From contig NZ_JODS01000001.1 of assembly GCF_000718025.1 (NCBI RefSeq), positions 434,001 to 498,000 on the forward strand: a stretch of DNA of 64,000 nucleotides, given 5' to 3'. The notes beneath the pieces are model-generated. The model was not told the origin of the DNA. It worked only from the letters and a program-made list of their open reading frames with translations, and ran no database searches. Both the position numbers and the translations under genes were made by a program. Below, piece by piece: positions 17,785 to 26,760 of the stretch (positions are counted from its first letter, which is position 1; each line of letters starts with the position of its first letter). This DNA is from Kitasatospora purpeofusca. Lineage in GTDB: Bacteria > Actinomycetota > Actinomycetes > Streptomycetales > Streptomycetaceae.

Positions 17785-18699
17785 TCAGCGCTGGTGCAGA
17801 CCGAGGTTCTGGTAGATCTCCAGGGTCGCGGTGGAGTGGTTCAGGGTGATGAAGTGCAGGCCGGGGGCACCCTCGGCGAGCAGCCTCTCGGACATCGCGG
17901 TGGCGTGCTCCATCCCGATCTCGCGCAGCGCCACCGGGTCGTCGATGACCGCGCGCAGCCCGGCCTCCAGCTCGGCCGGGAAGGGCGCGCCGCTCAGCTG
18001 GGGGAACCGCTCCAGCTGCCGGGCGTTGGTGACCGGCATGATCTCCGGGATGATCGGCGTCTCGCAGCCGGCGGCCGTCACCCGGTCGCGCAGCCGCAGG
18101 TAGTCGTCGACCTCGAAGAACATCTGGGTGATGGCGTAGTCGGCGCCGGAGCGGATCTTCGCCACGAAGTGCCGGATGTCCTCGTCCCAGTCGGTCGACC
18201 GCGGGTGCATGTTGGGCGAGGCCGCCACGCCGACGCAGAAGTCGCCGATGCCCTTGATCAGCTCGACCAGCTCGTAGGCGTAGGTGACGCCCTCCGGGTG
18301 GCGGACCCACTCGCCCATCGGGTCGCCGGGCGGGTCGCCGCGCACCGCGAGGACGTTGCGGACACCCTGGTCGGCGTACTGGCCGATGATGTTGCGCAGC
18401 TCCGCGACCGAGTGGTCGACTGCGGTCAGGTGGGCGACCGGGGTGAGCGTGGTCTCGGTGGCGATCCGGCCGACCATGTTCACCGTGCGCTCCCGCGAGG
18501 AGCCGCCGGCGCCGTAGGTCATGCAGACGAAGTTGGGGTCGAGCGGTTCGAGCCGCCGGATGGCGTCCCAGAGCTTCTGCTCGCCGACCTCGGTGCGGGG
18601 CGGCATGAACTCGAAGGAGAAGGACCGCTTGCCCGCCGCCAGCAGGTCGCGGACGGTCTGTGCGCGGTCCGGTCTGGTCGAAGCGATACCGAGTGCCAT
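17785..18699 (-). CDS. metF: 5,10-methylenetetrahydrofolate reductase MetF
   Basis: 304-residue FAD-dependent TIM-barrel enzyme that reduces methylene-THF to methyl-THF for methionine synthesis. Family features: FEFMPPRTEVGEQKLW near the N-terminus, FVCMTYGAGGSSRERTVNM, NVLAVRGDPPGDP, ITQMFFEVDDYLR and the C-terminal HFITLNHSTATLEIYQNLGL. ATG at 18699 has no clear ribosome site; TAACCT (18711-18706 on the minus strand) ends 6 nt before it, suggesting a leaderless transcript. Divergent from the prenyl synthetase gene. Confidence 0.95.
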   Translation of the reverse strand: MALGIASTRPDRAQTVRDLLAAGKRSFSFEFMPPRTEVGEQKLWDAIRRLEPLDPNFVCMTYGAGGSSRERTVNMVGRIATETTLTPVAHLTAVDHSVAELRNIIGQYADQGVRNVLAVRGDPPGDPMGEWVRHPEGVTYAYELVELIKGIGDFCVGVAASPNMHPRSTDWDEDIRHFVAKIRSGADYAITQMFFEVDDYLRLRDRVTAAGCETPIIPEIMPVTNARQLERFPQLSGAPFPAELEAGLRAVIDDPVALREIGMEHATAMSERLLAEGAPGLHFITLNHSTATLEIYQNLGLHQR

Positions 18700-18918
18700 G
18701 GTGGCAGGTTAGCCGTCGGCGGAAGGGCACGGACAACTCCGTCCCATGTTTTGAGACATTGGATGGACGGGGGGCGAACCCCGGACGGACGGCACCGGGG
18801 GCGGGTGCGACACCCGTGTGAACAGCGCTTCACCCGTCCGGCCGGAACTCGCCCGTACGGCTGTTCTCCTCCGCCCCGGATACCCTTGCTGCACCACAGC
18901 TACCTCCGGAGCCCCATC

Positions 18919-20025
18919 GTGACCTCGTCCAGCCCGCGGCCGGCCAACCCCATTGACATGGAGGACGTGCGCGAGCGCGTCAACGCCGCCCTCGTCGGCT
19001 TCATGGACGGCCAGTCGGCCCTGCTCAGCAAGGTCTCCCCGCAGCTGGACCCGGTCACCGACGCGCTGCGGGACTTCCTGCTGGACGGCGGCAAGCGGCT
19101 CCGCCCGGCCTTCTGCTACTGGGGCTGGCGCGGCGCCGGCGGCCCGGCGAGGGGCGAGGGGATCACCCGGGCGGCGGCGGCGCTGGAGCTGCTTCAGGCC
19201 AGCGCGCTGGTCCACGACGACCTCATGGACCGCAGCGACACCCGGCGCGGCCTGCCCTCCGTGCACCGCCGCTTCGAGGCGCTGCACCGCGCCCGGGGGT
19301 GGCGCGGCGACCGCGAGCAGTACGGCGCCTCGGCCGCGGTGCTGCTCGGCGACCTGCTGCTGATCTGGTGCGACGAACTGTTCCTGAACTCCGGCCTGGA
19401 CCCGGAGGCGGTGCTGGCCGCCAAGCCGATGTTCGACCTGATGCGCACCGAGGTCATGGTCGGCCAGTACCTGGACGTGCTGGAGCCGGTCGCCGGGGAC
19501 TCCACCGACGGCGGCGCGCTGGAGCGGGCGCAGACCGTCCTGCACTACAAGTCGGCCAAGTACACGATCGAGCGGCCGCTCCAGGTCGGCGCGCTGCTCG
19601 CGGGCGCCGAGCCCCGGCTGGTGGAGGCCTACGGGGCGTTCGGCCTGCCGCTGGGCGAGGCGTTCCAGCTGCGGGACGACCTGCTCGGTGTGTTCGGCGA
19701 CCCGGCGGTCACCGGCAAGCCGGCCGGCGACGACCTGCGCGAGGGCAAGCGGACGCTGCTGGTCGCGCACGCCATGCGGGGGCTGCCGGCCGACGAGGCG
19801 CGCCGGTTGGACGAGCGGCTGGGCGCACCCGACCTGACGCCCGCCGAGGTCGCCGGGCTGCGCGAGCTGGTGGCCCGCAGCGGGGCCCCGGAGCGGGTGG
19901 AGCGGCGGATCGACGAGCTGCTGCGCCAGTCGCTGGGGGCGCTGGACGCGGCCCCGCTGGCGGACGGGCAGGCCCGGACGGCCCTGCTGGCACTGGCCGA
20001 GGCCGCCACCGTCCGCAAGTACTGA
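18919..20025 (+). CDS. Polyprenyl (isoprenyl) diphosphate synthase
   Basis: 368 residues. Trans-prenyltransferase that extends allylic diphosphates with IPP. First Asp-rich motif: LVHDDLMDRSD; second: FQLRDDLLGVFGD; also GGKRLRPAF and the LHYKSAKYTIERP helix. Chain length cannot be read from the sequence. GTG start at 18919 with GGAG 7 nt upstream. Divergent to metF, convergent with thiE. The equivalent gene lies beside metF in other actinobacteria (family knowledge). Confidence 0.9.
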   Translation: MTSSSPRPANPIDMEDVRERVNAALVGFMDGQSALLSKVSPQLDPVTDALRDFLLDGGKRLRPAFCYWGWRGAGGPARGEGITRAAAALELLQASALVHDDLMDRSDTRRGLPSVHRRFEALHRARGWRGDREQYGASAAVLLGDLLLIWCDELFLNSGLDPEAVLAAKPMFDLMRTEVMVGQYLDVLEPVAGDSTDGGALERAQTVLHYKSAKYTIERPLQVGALLAGAEPRLVEAYGAFGLPLGEAFQLRDDLLGVFGDPAVTGKPAGDDLREGKRTLLVAHAMRGLPADEARRLDERLGAPDLTPAEVAGLRELVARSGAPERVERRIDELLRQSLGALDAAPLADGQARTALLALAEAATVRKY

Positions 20026-20086
20026 GCCGGACGACGACGGCCCCGGAAGAGCGCGAGGGCCTCGGAAGGGCCCACGGGCCCCGGGG

Positions 20087-20731
20087 TCAGACGGCGCGCA
20101 GCCGCCGGGCGAACTCGGCGGCCGCCGCGCCCGGGTCCTCGGCCGCGGTGATGGCCCGGACGACCACCACCCGGTGGGCCCCGGCGGCCAGCACCTCGTC
20201 CAGGTTGCCGAGGTCGATCCCGCCGATGGCGAACCACGGCCGCCCGGTGGACAGCTTCGCCGCGTACTCGACCAGGCCGAGTCCCGGCGCGAAGCGGCCC
20301 GGCTTGGTCGGGGTCGGCCAGACCGGACCGGTGCAGAAGTAGTCGACGCCGGGCTCGACGGCCGCCGCGTCCACCTCCGACTCGGCGTGGCAGGAGCGCC
20401 CGATCAGCACGTCCTCGCCGAGGATCGCGCGCGCGGCCGGCACCGGCAGGTCGTCCTGCCCGAGGTGCAGCACGTCGGGGCCGGCCGCGTGGGCGACATC
20501 GGCCCGGTCGTTGACCGCGAGCAGCTTGCCGTGCCGGCGGCAGGCGTCGGCGAAGACCTCCAGCGCGGCCAGCTCCTGCTTGGCCTCCAGGCCCTTGTCC
20601 CGGAGCTGGACGATGTCCACGCCGCCGGCCAGCGCGGCGTCCAGGAACTCCGCCAGGTCGCCCTGCTCGCGCCGGGCGTCGGTGCACAGGTACAGCCGGG
20701 CGTCGGCGAGCCGGTCGCGCCGGTCCGTCAC
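20087..20731 (-). CDS. thiE: Thiamine-phosphate synthase ThiE
   Basis: 214 residues. Joins HMP-PP and thiazole phosphate to give thiamine phosphate. TIM barrel with DIVQLRDKGLEAKQELAAL, LLAVNDRADVAH, GPDVLHLGQDDLPV, IGRSCHAESEV, DYFCTGPVWPTPTKPG and WFAIGGIDLGNL, all standard ThiE elements. GTG at 20731 overlaps the upstream gene stop by four bases (GTGA); GTG 20734 is equally possible. Near the riboswitch-driven thiOSG operon on the other strand, but with its own transcription unit. Confidence 0.93.
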   Translation of the reverse strand: MTDRRDRLADARLYLCTDARREQGDLAEFLDAALAGGVDIVQLRDKGLEAKQELAALEVFADACRRHGKLLAVNDRADVAHAAGPDVLHLGQDDLPVPAARAILGEDVLIGRSCHAESEVDAAAVEPGVDYFCTGPVWPTPTKPGRFAPGLGLVEYAAKLSTGRPWFAIGGIDLGNLDEVLAAGAHRVVVVRAITAAEDPGAAAAEFARRLRAV

Positions 20732-21093
20732 CACGCCATCGCCTGGGCCCGGCGCTTGACCTCGGTGGCCCGGTTCTCGCAGAGCGCCTGCATCGGGGTG
20801 CCGGGCAGCGACGGGTCCTCGGTGAACATCCACACCAGGATCTCGTCGTCGTTGAAGCCGCTGTCGCGCAGCACCGTCAGCGTGCCGAGCAGGTGCTTCA
20901 CCAGGCCGGTCTCGTCGATGAAGGCCGCCGGGACCTGCAGCGACTTGTTGGGGCCGCGGCGGACGGCGATCAGCTCACCCTTCTTGACCATGTTGCGGAC
21001 CTCGGTGATCACCACACCCCACCGCTCGGAGATGTCCGGCAGGTAGAGCCACGCGGGGACCAGGGATTCAATCTTGGCTTCGATCTCACTCAC
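20728..21093 (-). CDS. Rv2175c-family winged-helix DNA-binding protein
   Basis: 121 residues. Matches the Rv2175c family: WLYLPDISERWGVVITEVRN and the basic strand-turn GELIAVRRGPNKSLQVPAAF form a winged HTH; the C-terminal half (LLGTLTVLRDSGFNDDEILVWMF) is the conserved family domain. In M. tuberculosis the protein is phosphorylated by the kinase PknL, encoded next to it (established knowledge). Here a PASTA kinase gene lies 3.8 kb away, separated by thiOSG. GTG start at 21093; coupled to thiE by overlap. Confidence 0.88.
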   Translation of the reverse strand: MSEIEAKIESLVPAWLYLPDISERWGVVITEVRNMVKKGELIAVRRGPNKSLQVPAAFIDETGLVKHLLGTLTVLRDSGFNDDEILVWMFTEDPSLPGTPMQALCENRATEVKRRAQAMAW

Positions 21094-21158
21094 CCCCCCA
21101 GACTGCCACCTCCGCAGCCCCCCGCGCACCAATAGCCCTCCCGGCGGCCGCCCCGCGG

Positions 21159-22385
21159 CTACCCGGCGAGCGCCGACTTCAGCGGAACGGCCGGGTCGGC
21201 CGCCCGGGCCCGGTCCAGTACGGCGCCGCGCTCGACCAGCCGGCGGCCCTGGGTCAGGTCGCGCGGCCGGTCCACGGCGAGCAGCGCCCGCAGCACGCCG
21301 TCGCGCAGCCACAGCACCGACCAGTCGGCGTCGTCCGGCGAGCCGCGCCAGAGCAGCTCGTCCTCCGCGCCGTGCCGTCCGGCGTACTGCACCATCCGCC
21401 CGAACTGCTCCGACCAGAAGTACTGCACCGGGTCGTACGGCGGCGCGTCCGTGCCGAGCAGGGTGGCGGCGGCGGCCTCGCCGGACTGCAGCGCGTGGTC
21501 CCAGTGCTGGACGGTCAGCCGGGTGCCGGAGCGCGCCGAGGGGTAGCCGACGCAGTCGCCGGCCGCGAGCACGCCCGGCACGGTGGTGCGCAGCCGCTCG
21601 TCCACCAGGACGGCGCCGGCCGCGTCCAGCGCGACGCCGGTGCCGGCCAGCCAGCCGGTGGCCGGGCGGGCGCCGATGCCGACCACGACCTCGTCCGCGG
21701 GCAGCCGCGAGCCGTCGGCGAGCAGCACCGCGCCCGGTTCGACGGCGGCCACCCCGGTGCCGCAGCGCAGCCCGATCCCGGCCTCGGCGTACCAGGCGGC
21801 CATCGCCCGGCCGACCTCGGTGGGCAGCGCGCCGGGGACGGGCGCCGGACCGGCCTCGACCACGGTCACCTCGCAGCCGGCCGCCCGGGCGGCGGTGGCC
21901 ACCTCGGCGCCGATCCAGCCCGCCCCGACCAGCACCAGGCGCAGGCCGGGGCGGAGCAGGGCGCGCAGCGCCAGCGCGTCGTCCAGGGTGTGCAGCAGGT
22001 GGGCCCGCTCCGCTCCGGGCAGGACCCGCGGTTCGGAGCCGGTGGCGATCAGCAGCGCGTCGTACCGGACGTCCCCGGCGTCGGTGTGCAGCGTGCCGGC
22101 CGCGCCGGGGCCGCCCGGGGTGAGCCCGGTGGCGCGGCGGCCGGCGAGCAGTTCGACGTCGAGCTGCCCGAAGTCGAGGTCGAGCGCGGTGCTGTCGGTC
22201 TTGCCGAGCAGGACGTCCTTGGAGAGCGGCGGCCGGTCGTAGGGCGCGTGCGGCTCCTCGCCGACCAGCGTGATCCGCCCCTCCCAGCCGTCCCGCCGCA
22301 GCACCGCGGCGCACTGCGCCCCGGCCAGCCCGGCGCCGACCACGACCACCCGATCCGTCTGTCCCGTACCGCTCAGCTCAGCCAC
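21159..22385 (-). CDS. NAD(P)/FAD-dependent ferredoxin-reductase-type oxidoreductase
   Basis: 408 residues. FAD motif VVVVGAGLAGAQCAAVLRRDG, then YDRPPLSKDVLLG, the ATG motif LLIATGSEPR, NAD(P) motif LVLVGAGWIGAEVA, and the flavin-contact GVLAAGDCVGYPS. This is the rubredoxin/ferredoxin reductase family used with P450s, dioxygenases or ferredoxins; the partner is unknown. The longest frame starts at GTG 22394, but TACAGT (22398-22393) ends exactly 7 nt before GTG 22385, so a leaderless start at 22385 is preferred. Divergent from the TPP-controlled thiO operon. Confidence 0.85.
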   Translation of the reverse strand: MAELSGTGQTDRVVVVGAGLAGAQCAAVLRRDGWEGRITLVGEEPHAPYDRPPLSKDVLLGKTDSTALDLDFGQLDVELLAGRRATGLTPGGPGAAGTLHTDAGDVRYDALLIATGSEPRVLPGAERAHLLHTLDDALALRALLRPGLRLVLVGAGWIGAEVATAARAAGCEVTVVEAGPAPVPGALPTEVGRAMAAWYAEAGIGLRCGTGVAAVEPGAVLLADGSRLPADEVVVGIGARPATGWLAGTGVALDAAGAVLVDERLRTTVPGVLAAGDCVGYPSARSGTRLTVQHWDHALQSGEAAAATLLGTDAPPYDPVQYFWSEQFGRMVQYAGRHGAEDELLWRGSPDDADWSVLWLRDGVLRALLAVDRPRDLTQGRRLVERGAVLDRARAADPAVPLKSALAG

Positions 22386-22496
22386 GCCCGTCACTGTACT
22401 GAGCCCGGTCGCAGGCCCTCGGACCTAGGACCGCCTCCGGGCCGGGGCCCTCACGGGCACCTTCAGCGGCCGGACCCCCCGGAGTTAAGGTGGGGG

Positions 22497-22592
22497 CACC
22501 ATCACGGGAGCCCGGCGGACCGGGCTGAGAGGCGGGCTGGCACGGCCCGCGACCGTCCGAACCTGATCCGGGTCATACCGGCGAAGGGAGAG
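22497..22592 (+). ncRNA. TPP riboswitch (THI element) controlling thiO-thiS-thiG
   Basis: Classic THI-box pieces in order: CACGGGAGCCCGG, CGGGCTGAGAGGC (conserved CTGAGA), then ACCGTCCGAACCTGATCC and CATACCGGCGAAGGGA. The last piece contains the GGGAG ribosome site of thiO, whose TTG start is 22601. Ligand binding therefore probably blocks translation directly. Confidence 0.95.
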
Positions 22593-22600
22593 CAGCGACT

Positions 22601-23764
22601 TTGACACGCTTGGCATCGGGCGACCGCGCCGAGGTGCTGGTGGTCGGCGGCGGGATCATCGGGCTCGTGGTCGCCTGGCAGGCGGCCCGGCGGGGCCTCG
22701 GGGTCACCGTGCTCGACCCGGCCCCCGGCGGCGGCGCCGCCCAGGTCGCGGCCGGCATGCTCGCCCCGGTCACCGAACTCCAGTACGGCGAGGAGCCCCT
22801 GCTCCACCTCGGCATGGCCTCCAACGAGCGCTGGGCGGCCTTCGCCGCCGACCTGACCGAGGCGAGCGGCGGCCTGGACACCGGCTACCGGCAGTGCGGC
22901 ACCCTCGCCGTCGCCCTGGACTCCGACGACCGCGAGGAACTGCGCGAACTGCACGCCTTCCACCGGCGGCTCGGCCTGGACTCGCAGTGGCTCACCGGCC
23001 GCGAGGCCCGCCGGCTGGAGCCGATGCTCGCCCCCGGCGTGCGCGGCGGACTGCACGTCACCGACGACCACCAGGTGGACGGCCGCCGGCTGGCCGCCGC
23101 CCTGGTCCGGGCCTGCGAACGGGCCGGCGCGGTGCTGCGCCGCGCCGAGGCCGCCGAACTGCTGGTCGAGGGCGACCGGGCCACCGGCGTCCGGCTCGCC
23201 GACGGCACGGTCCTCGGCGCCGGGCAGGTCGTGCTCGCGGCCGGCTCGCGCAGCCACCTGCTGGCCGGCCTGCCGCCCGGCGTGCTGCCCGCGATCCGCC
23301 CGGTCAAGGGCCAGGTGCTGCGGCTGCGGGTGCCGGAGGCCTACCGGCCGTTCCTGTCCCGCAACGTCCGCGCCGTCGTCCGCGGCGGCCACATCTACCT
23401 GGTGCCGCGCGCCGACGGCGAGCTGGTGATCGGCGCGACCACCGAGGAGCAGGGCCACGACACCACGGTCACCGCCGGCGGCGTCTACGAGCTGCTGCGC
23501 GACGCGCACGAGCTGGTGCCCGGCATCACCGAGCTGCCGCTGGTGGAGACCGGCGCCGGACTGCGGCCCGGCTCGCCGGACAACGCGCCGCTGCTCGGCC
23601 CGACCGCCCTGCCCGGCCTGGTCGCCGCCACCGGCCACTACCGCAACGGCGTGCTGCTGACGCCCGTCACCGGCGACCTCCTCGCCGAGTACCTGGCCAC
23701 CGGCGACCTGCCGGAGCTCGCCCGCCCGTTCTCCCCCCACCGATTCACGAAGGTCCCGGCATGA
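22601..23764 (+). CDS. thiO: Glycine oxidase ThiO
   Basis: 387 residues. FAD enzyme that oxidises glycine to iminoacetate (dehydroglycine) for the thiazole ring of thiamine. FAD fold VLVVGGGIIGLVVAWQAARRG; GGAAQVAAGMLAPVTE and PVKGQVLRLR are typical DAO/ThiO segments; the C-terminus has GAGLRPGSPDNAPLLG and TGHYRNGVLLTP. TTG start at 22601 placed after the riboswitch-borne GGGAG; TTG 22610 is an alternative. Overlaps thiS by four bases. First gene of thiOSG under the TPP riboswitch. Confidence 0.93.
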   Translation: MTRLASGDRAEVLVVGGGIIGLVVAWQAARRGLGVTVLDPAPGGGAAQVAAGMLAPVTELQYGEEPLLHLGMASNERWAAFAADLTEASGGLDTGYRQCGTLAVALDSDDREELRELHAFHRRLGLDSQWLTGREARRLEPMLAPGVRGGLHVTDDHQVDGRRLAAALVRACERAGAVLRRAEAAELLVEGDRATGVRLADGTVLGAGQVVLAAGSRSHLLAGLPPGVLPAIRPVKGQVLRLRVPEAYRPFLSRNVRAVVRGGHIYLVPRADGELVIGATTEEQGHDTTVTAGGVYELLRDAHELVPGITELPLVETGAGLRPGSPDNAPLLGPTALPGLVAATGHYRNGVLLTPVTGDLLAEYLATGDLPELARPFSPHRFTKVPA

Positions 23765-23994
23765 GCCCCCGCACCAGCGACACCCCCCCGAACGTCCGGC
23801 TGAGCGTCAACGGCGAGCCGCGCGAGGTGCCCGCCTCGACCACCCTGGCCGAGGTCGTCGCCACCCTCAGCGAGGCCCACTCCGGGGTCGCCGCCGCCCT
23901 CAACGAGACCGTGGTGCCGCGCACCCGGTGGCCGCTCACCGCGCTGTCCGCGGGTGACCGGATCGAAATCCTCACCGCCGTCCAGGGAGGCTGA
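23761..23994 (+). CDS. thiS: Sulfur carrier protein ThiS
   Basis: 77 residues, ubiquitin-like fold, ending in the required Gly-Gly (AVQGG) that is adenylated and thiocarboxylated to donate sulfur to ThiG. RLSVNGEPREVP and GDRIEILTAVQGG are family segments. ATG at 23761 overlaps the thiO stop (ATGA). The AGGGAGG within its last codons serves as ribosome site for thiG, 3 bp downstream. Confidence 0.95.
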   Translation: MSPRTSDTPPNVRLSVNGEPREVPASTTLAEVVATLSEAHSGVAAALNETVVPRTRWPLTALSAGDRIEILTAVQGG

Positions 23995-23997
23995 CCG

Positions 23998-24795
23998 ATG
24001 GCCGACGACCTTCTCACCATCGCCGGGGAGTCCTTCTCCTCCCGGCTGATCATGGGCACCGGCGGCGCCCCCAGCCTGGAGATCCTGGAGCAGGCCCTCC
24101 AGGCGTCCGGCACCCAGCTGACCACGGTGGCGATGCGCCGGGTCGACGCCGCCACCCAGGGCTCGGTGCTCGACGTCCTGACCCGCAACGGCATCCGGGT
24201 GCTGCCCAACACGGCGGGCTGCTTCACCGCCGGCGAGGCCGTGCTGACCGCCCGGCTGGCCCGCGAGGCGCTCGGCACCGACTGGGTGAAGCTCGAGGTG
24301 ATCGCCGACGAGCGGACCCTGCTGCCGGACCCGATCGAGCTGCTGGACGCCGCCGAGACCCTGGTCGACGACGGCTTCACGGTGCTGCCGTACACCAACG
24401 ACGACCCGGTGCTGGCCCGCAAGCTGGAGGACGTCGGCTGCGCGGCGATCATGCCGCTGGGCTCGCCGATCGGCTCCGGGCTCGGCATCCGCAACCCGCA
24501 CAACTTCCAGTTGATCGTGGAGGGCGCCGGGGTCCCGGTGGTCCTGGACGCCGGCGCCGGCACCGCCTCGGACGTCGCGCTGGCGATGGAGCTGGGCTGC
24601 GCCGCGGTGATGCTGGCCTCCGCGGTCACCCGGGCCCAGGACCCGGTGCTGATGGCCGACGCGATGCGGCACGCCGCCGAGGCCGGCCGGCTCGCGTACC
24701 GGGCCGGCCGGATCCCGCGCCGCTTCCACGCCGAGGCCTCCTCCGCGATGGCCGGCCGCGCCGACCTCGACACCCGTGAGCGTCCCGCGTTCTGA
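23998..24795 (+). CDS. thiG: Thiazole synthase ThiG
   Basis: 265 residues. Forms the thiazole phosphate from DXP, ThiS thiocarboxylate and dehydroglycine. Schiff-base lysine K98 is in TDWVKLEVI; other family segments are RLIMGTGGAPS, NTAGCFTAGEAV, IMPLGSPIGSGLGI and PVVLDAGAGTASDVA. Last gene of the thiOSG operon; a strong hairpin follows 45 bp after the stop. Confidence 0.97.
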   Translation: MADDLLTIAGESFSSRLIMGTGGAPSLEILEQALQASGTQLTTVAMRRVDAATQGSVLDVLTRNGIRVLPNTAGCFTAGEAVLTARLAREALGTDWVKLEVIADERTLLPDPIELLDAAETLVDDGFTVLPYTNDDPVLARKLEDVGCAAIMPLGSPIGSGLGIRNPHNFQLIVEGAGVPVVLDAGAGTASDVALAMELGCAAVMLASAVTRAQDPVLMADAMRHAAEAGRLAYRAGRIPRRFHAEASSAMAGRADLDTRERPAF

Positions 24796-24840
24796 GGAGA
24801 GTCCCGACGTCCGTCCGGTGTCACGAAGCGGGCACAGAGC

Positions 24841-24868
24841 GGCCCCCGGAGCGGTGTCTCCGGGGGCC
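24841..24868 (+). terminator. Intrinsic terminator after thiOSG
   Basis: GGCCCCCGGAG (24841-24851) pairs perfectly with CTCCGGGGGCC (24858-24868) across a 6-nt loop. It lies between thiG and the kinase promoter. Confidence 0.8.
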
Positions 24869-24885
24869 CTCCGATCCCGACGGCC

Positions 24886-24891
24886 TAGACT
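24886..24891 (+). promoter_or_regulatory. -10 box of a leaderless kinase transcript (candidate)
   Basis: TAGACT ends 6 nt before GTG 24898, just after the thiOSG terminator. No ribosome-binding site precedes the GTG. No good -35 is seen. Confidence 0.55.
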
Positions 24892-24897
24892 CGCCGG

Positions 24898-26700
24898 GTG
24901 GACATGGCTTTGCGCGACCCCCTGATCGGTACCCTGCTCGACGGCCGGTACCGGGTCGAGCGGCGGATCGCCGCCGGTGGGATGTCCACCGTGTACCGGG
25001 GCACCGACACCCGGCTCGACCGGGTCGTCGCGCTCAAGGTGATGCACCCCTCGCTGGCCGGGGACGCCGCGTTCACCGCCCGCTTCATCCGCGAGGCCAA
25101 GGCCGTCGCCCGGCTCGCCCACCCCAACGTGGTCAATGTCTTCGACCAGGGCGCGGACGGCGGCCATGTCTTCCTCGCCATGGAGTACGTGCCCGGCCGC
25201 ACCCTGCGCGACCTGCTGAACGACCGCGGCGCGCTCTCCGTCCGGGCCGCGCTGGACATCCTGGAGCCGGTGCTCGCCGCGCTCGGCGCCGCACACCGGG
25301 CCGGGCTGGTGCACCGCGACGTCAAGCCCGAGAACGTCCTGATCAACGACGACGGCCTGGTCAAGGTCGCCGACTTCGGCCTGGTCCGGGTGCTGAACGC
25401 CGCCGACGGCGTGGCCTCCTCCAGCACCTCGACCACCGACACCGTGCTCGGCACCGTCTCCTACCTGGCGCCCGAACAGATCCACCCCGGCGCCGAGACC
25501 GACCGGCGGGTGGACGTCTACGCGGCCGGCATCCTGCTGTACGAGATGCTCACCGGCACCCGGCCGCACACCGGCGAGAACCCGGTCCAGGTGATGTACC
25601 GCCATCTGCACGAGGACGTCCCGCCGCCGTCCGCGACCGTGCCCGGCGTGGTGCCCGAACTGGACGCGATAGTGGCCGGGGCCTGCGCCCGCGACCGCGA
25701 CCTCCGCCCGTACGACGCGGTGGAACTGCTCGCCGCGCTCCAGCGGGTCCGCCGCGGGCTCACGCCTGCCCAGCTGGACGCCGAGCCGCCCGCCTCCACC
25801 CGCCCCAGCCCCCGGTACCCGACCGGCGAGGCGACCTCGGTGCTCACCCCGGTGGCCCCGGCGGCCCCGGTCGAGCGCACCAGCGTGCTGGACGTGCCGC
25901 CGGACGTCATGGAGCAGCTGCTCACCGAACCCCGCCCGTACGACGAGCCGCCGCCGGACCGGACGCCCCGCGGCCGCCGGTCCGGCTCGGCCCGGCGGTC
26001 CGGGTCCTCCCGCCGGCGGCTGCCGCGCAAGCCGCTGGTCTGGGCGGCCGTGCTCACCGCCCTGGTGCTGCTGGTCGGCGGGGCGACGTACGCGATCTCG
26101 GGCGCGGTGTACGGCACGGTGCCGGGCGTGCTCGGCAAGGACCGGGCCGAGGCGGAGCGGATCCTCGACGCCGCCGGCATGCACGGGCGGATCACCGAGG
26201 TGTACAGCGAGTCCGTCCCGGCCGGCCAGGTGGTCGCGGCCGACCCCGGGGTCGGCACCCGGTCCCGGAAGAGCGACACCGTGACGCTGACCGTCTCGCG
26301 CGGGCCGAAGCGGATCGCCGTGCCGGACCTGGTCGGCAAGCCGTCCGCGCAGGCGGCCCCGGCGCTGGCCGGGGTGCAGCTGGCGGCCGGCACGGTGACC
26401 TCGACGTTCAGCGACACCGTGCCGGAGGGCTCGGTGATCAGCAGCTCGCCCGCCGCCGGGGAGCAGGTGGCGGAGAACACTCCGGTGGCGCTGGTGGTCA
26501 GCAAGGGCATGGTGGCGGTCCCGGACGTGACCGGGATGAGCAAGGAGGCCGCGGAGAAGGCGCTCCAGGCGGCCGGGTTCGCGATGCAGAGCAACGGGGT
26601 CAACCTGTTCGGCACCGGCAAGGTGACCGGTCAGTCCCCGGCGGCCGGTGAGCGCAAGCCGCAGCGCACCGTGGTGACGGTCACCTTCCCGTTCTTCTAG
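24898..26700 (+). CDS. PASTA-domain Ser/Thr protein kinase (PknB/PknL type)
   Basis: 600 residues. Kinase domain about 12-285: glycine loop IAAGGMSTVYRG, K47 in VALKVM, HRDVKPEN (139-146), DFG (159-161), APEQ. A Pro/Ser/Arg linker with several Thr (TSVL repeated) follows, then one membrane segment (about 380-400) and three extracellular PASTA domains (about 406-470, 471-536, 537-600). PASTA domains sense peptidoglycan fragments or lipid II in this family. Position next to an Rv2175c homologue recalls PknL, but mycobacterial PknL lacks PASTA, so orthology is by position only. Start GTG 24898, apparently leaderless. Confidence 0.93.
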   Translation: MDMALRDPLIGTLLDGRYRVERRIAAGGMSTVYRGTDTRLDRVVALKVMHPSLAGDAAFTARFIREAKAVARLAHPNVVNVFDQGADGGHVFLAMEYVPGRTLRDLLNDRGALSVRAALDILEPVLAALGAAHRAGLVHRDVKPENVLINDDGLVKVADFGLVRVLNAADGVASSSTSTTDTVLGTVSYLAPEQIHPGAETDRRVDVYAAGILLYEMLTGTRPHTGENPVQVMYRHLHEDVPPPSATVPGVVPELDAIVAGACARDRDLRPYDAVELLAALQRVRRGLTPAQLDAEPPASTRPSPRYPTGEATSVLTPVAPAAPVERTSVLDVPPDVMEQLLTEPRPYDEPPPDRTPRGRRSGSARRSGSSRRRLPRKPLVWAAVLTALVLLVGGATYAISGAVYGTVPGVLGKDRAEAERILDAAGMHGRITEVYSESVPAGQVVAADPGVGTRSRKSDTVTLTVSRGPKRIAVPDLVGKPSAQAAPALAGVQLAAGTVTSTFSDTVPEGSVISSSPAAGEQVAENTPVALVVSKGMVAVPDVTGMSKEAAEKALQAAGFAMQSNGVNLFGTGKVTGQSPAAGERKPQRTVVTVTFPFF

Positions 26701-26760
26701 GAGCCGCCCCGGTCTCCCCCTCCGGGAGCCGCCCCGGCCCGGGAGCGCGCGCCCCGCGCC

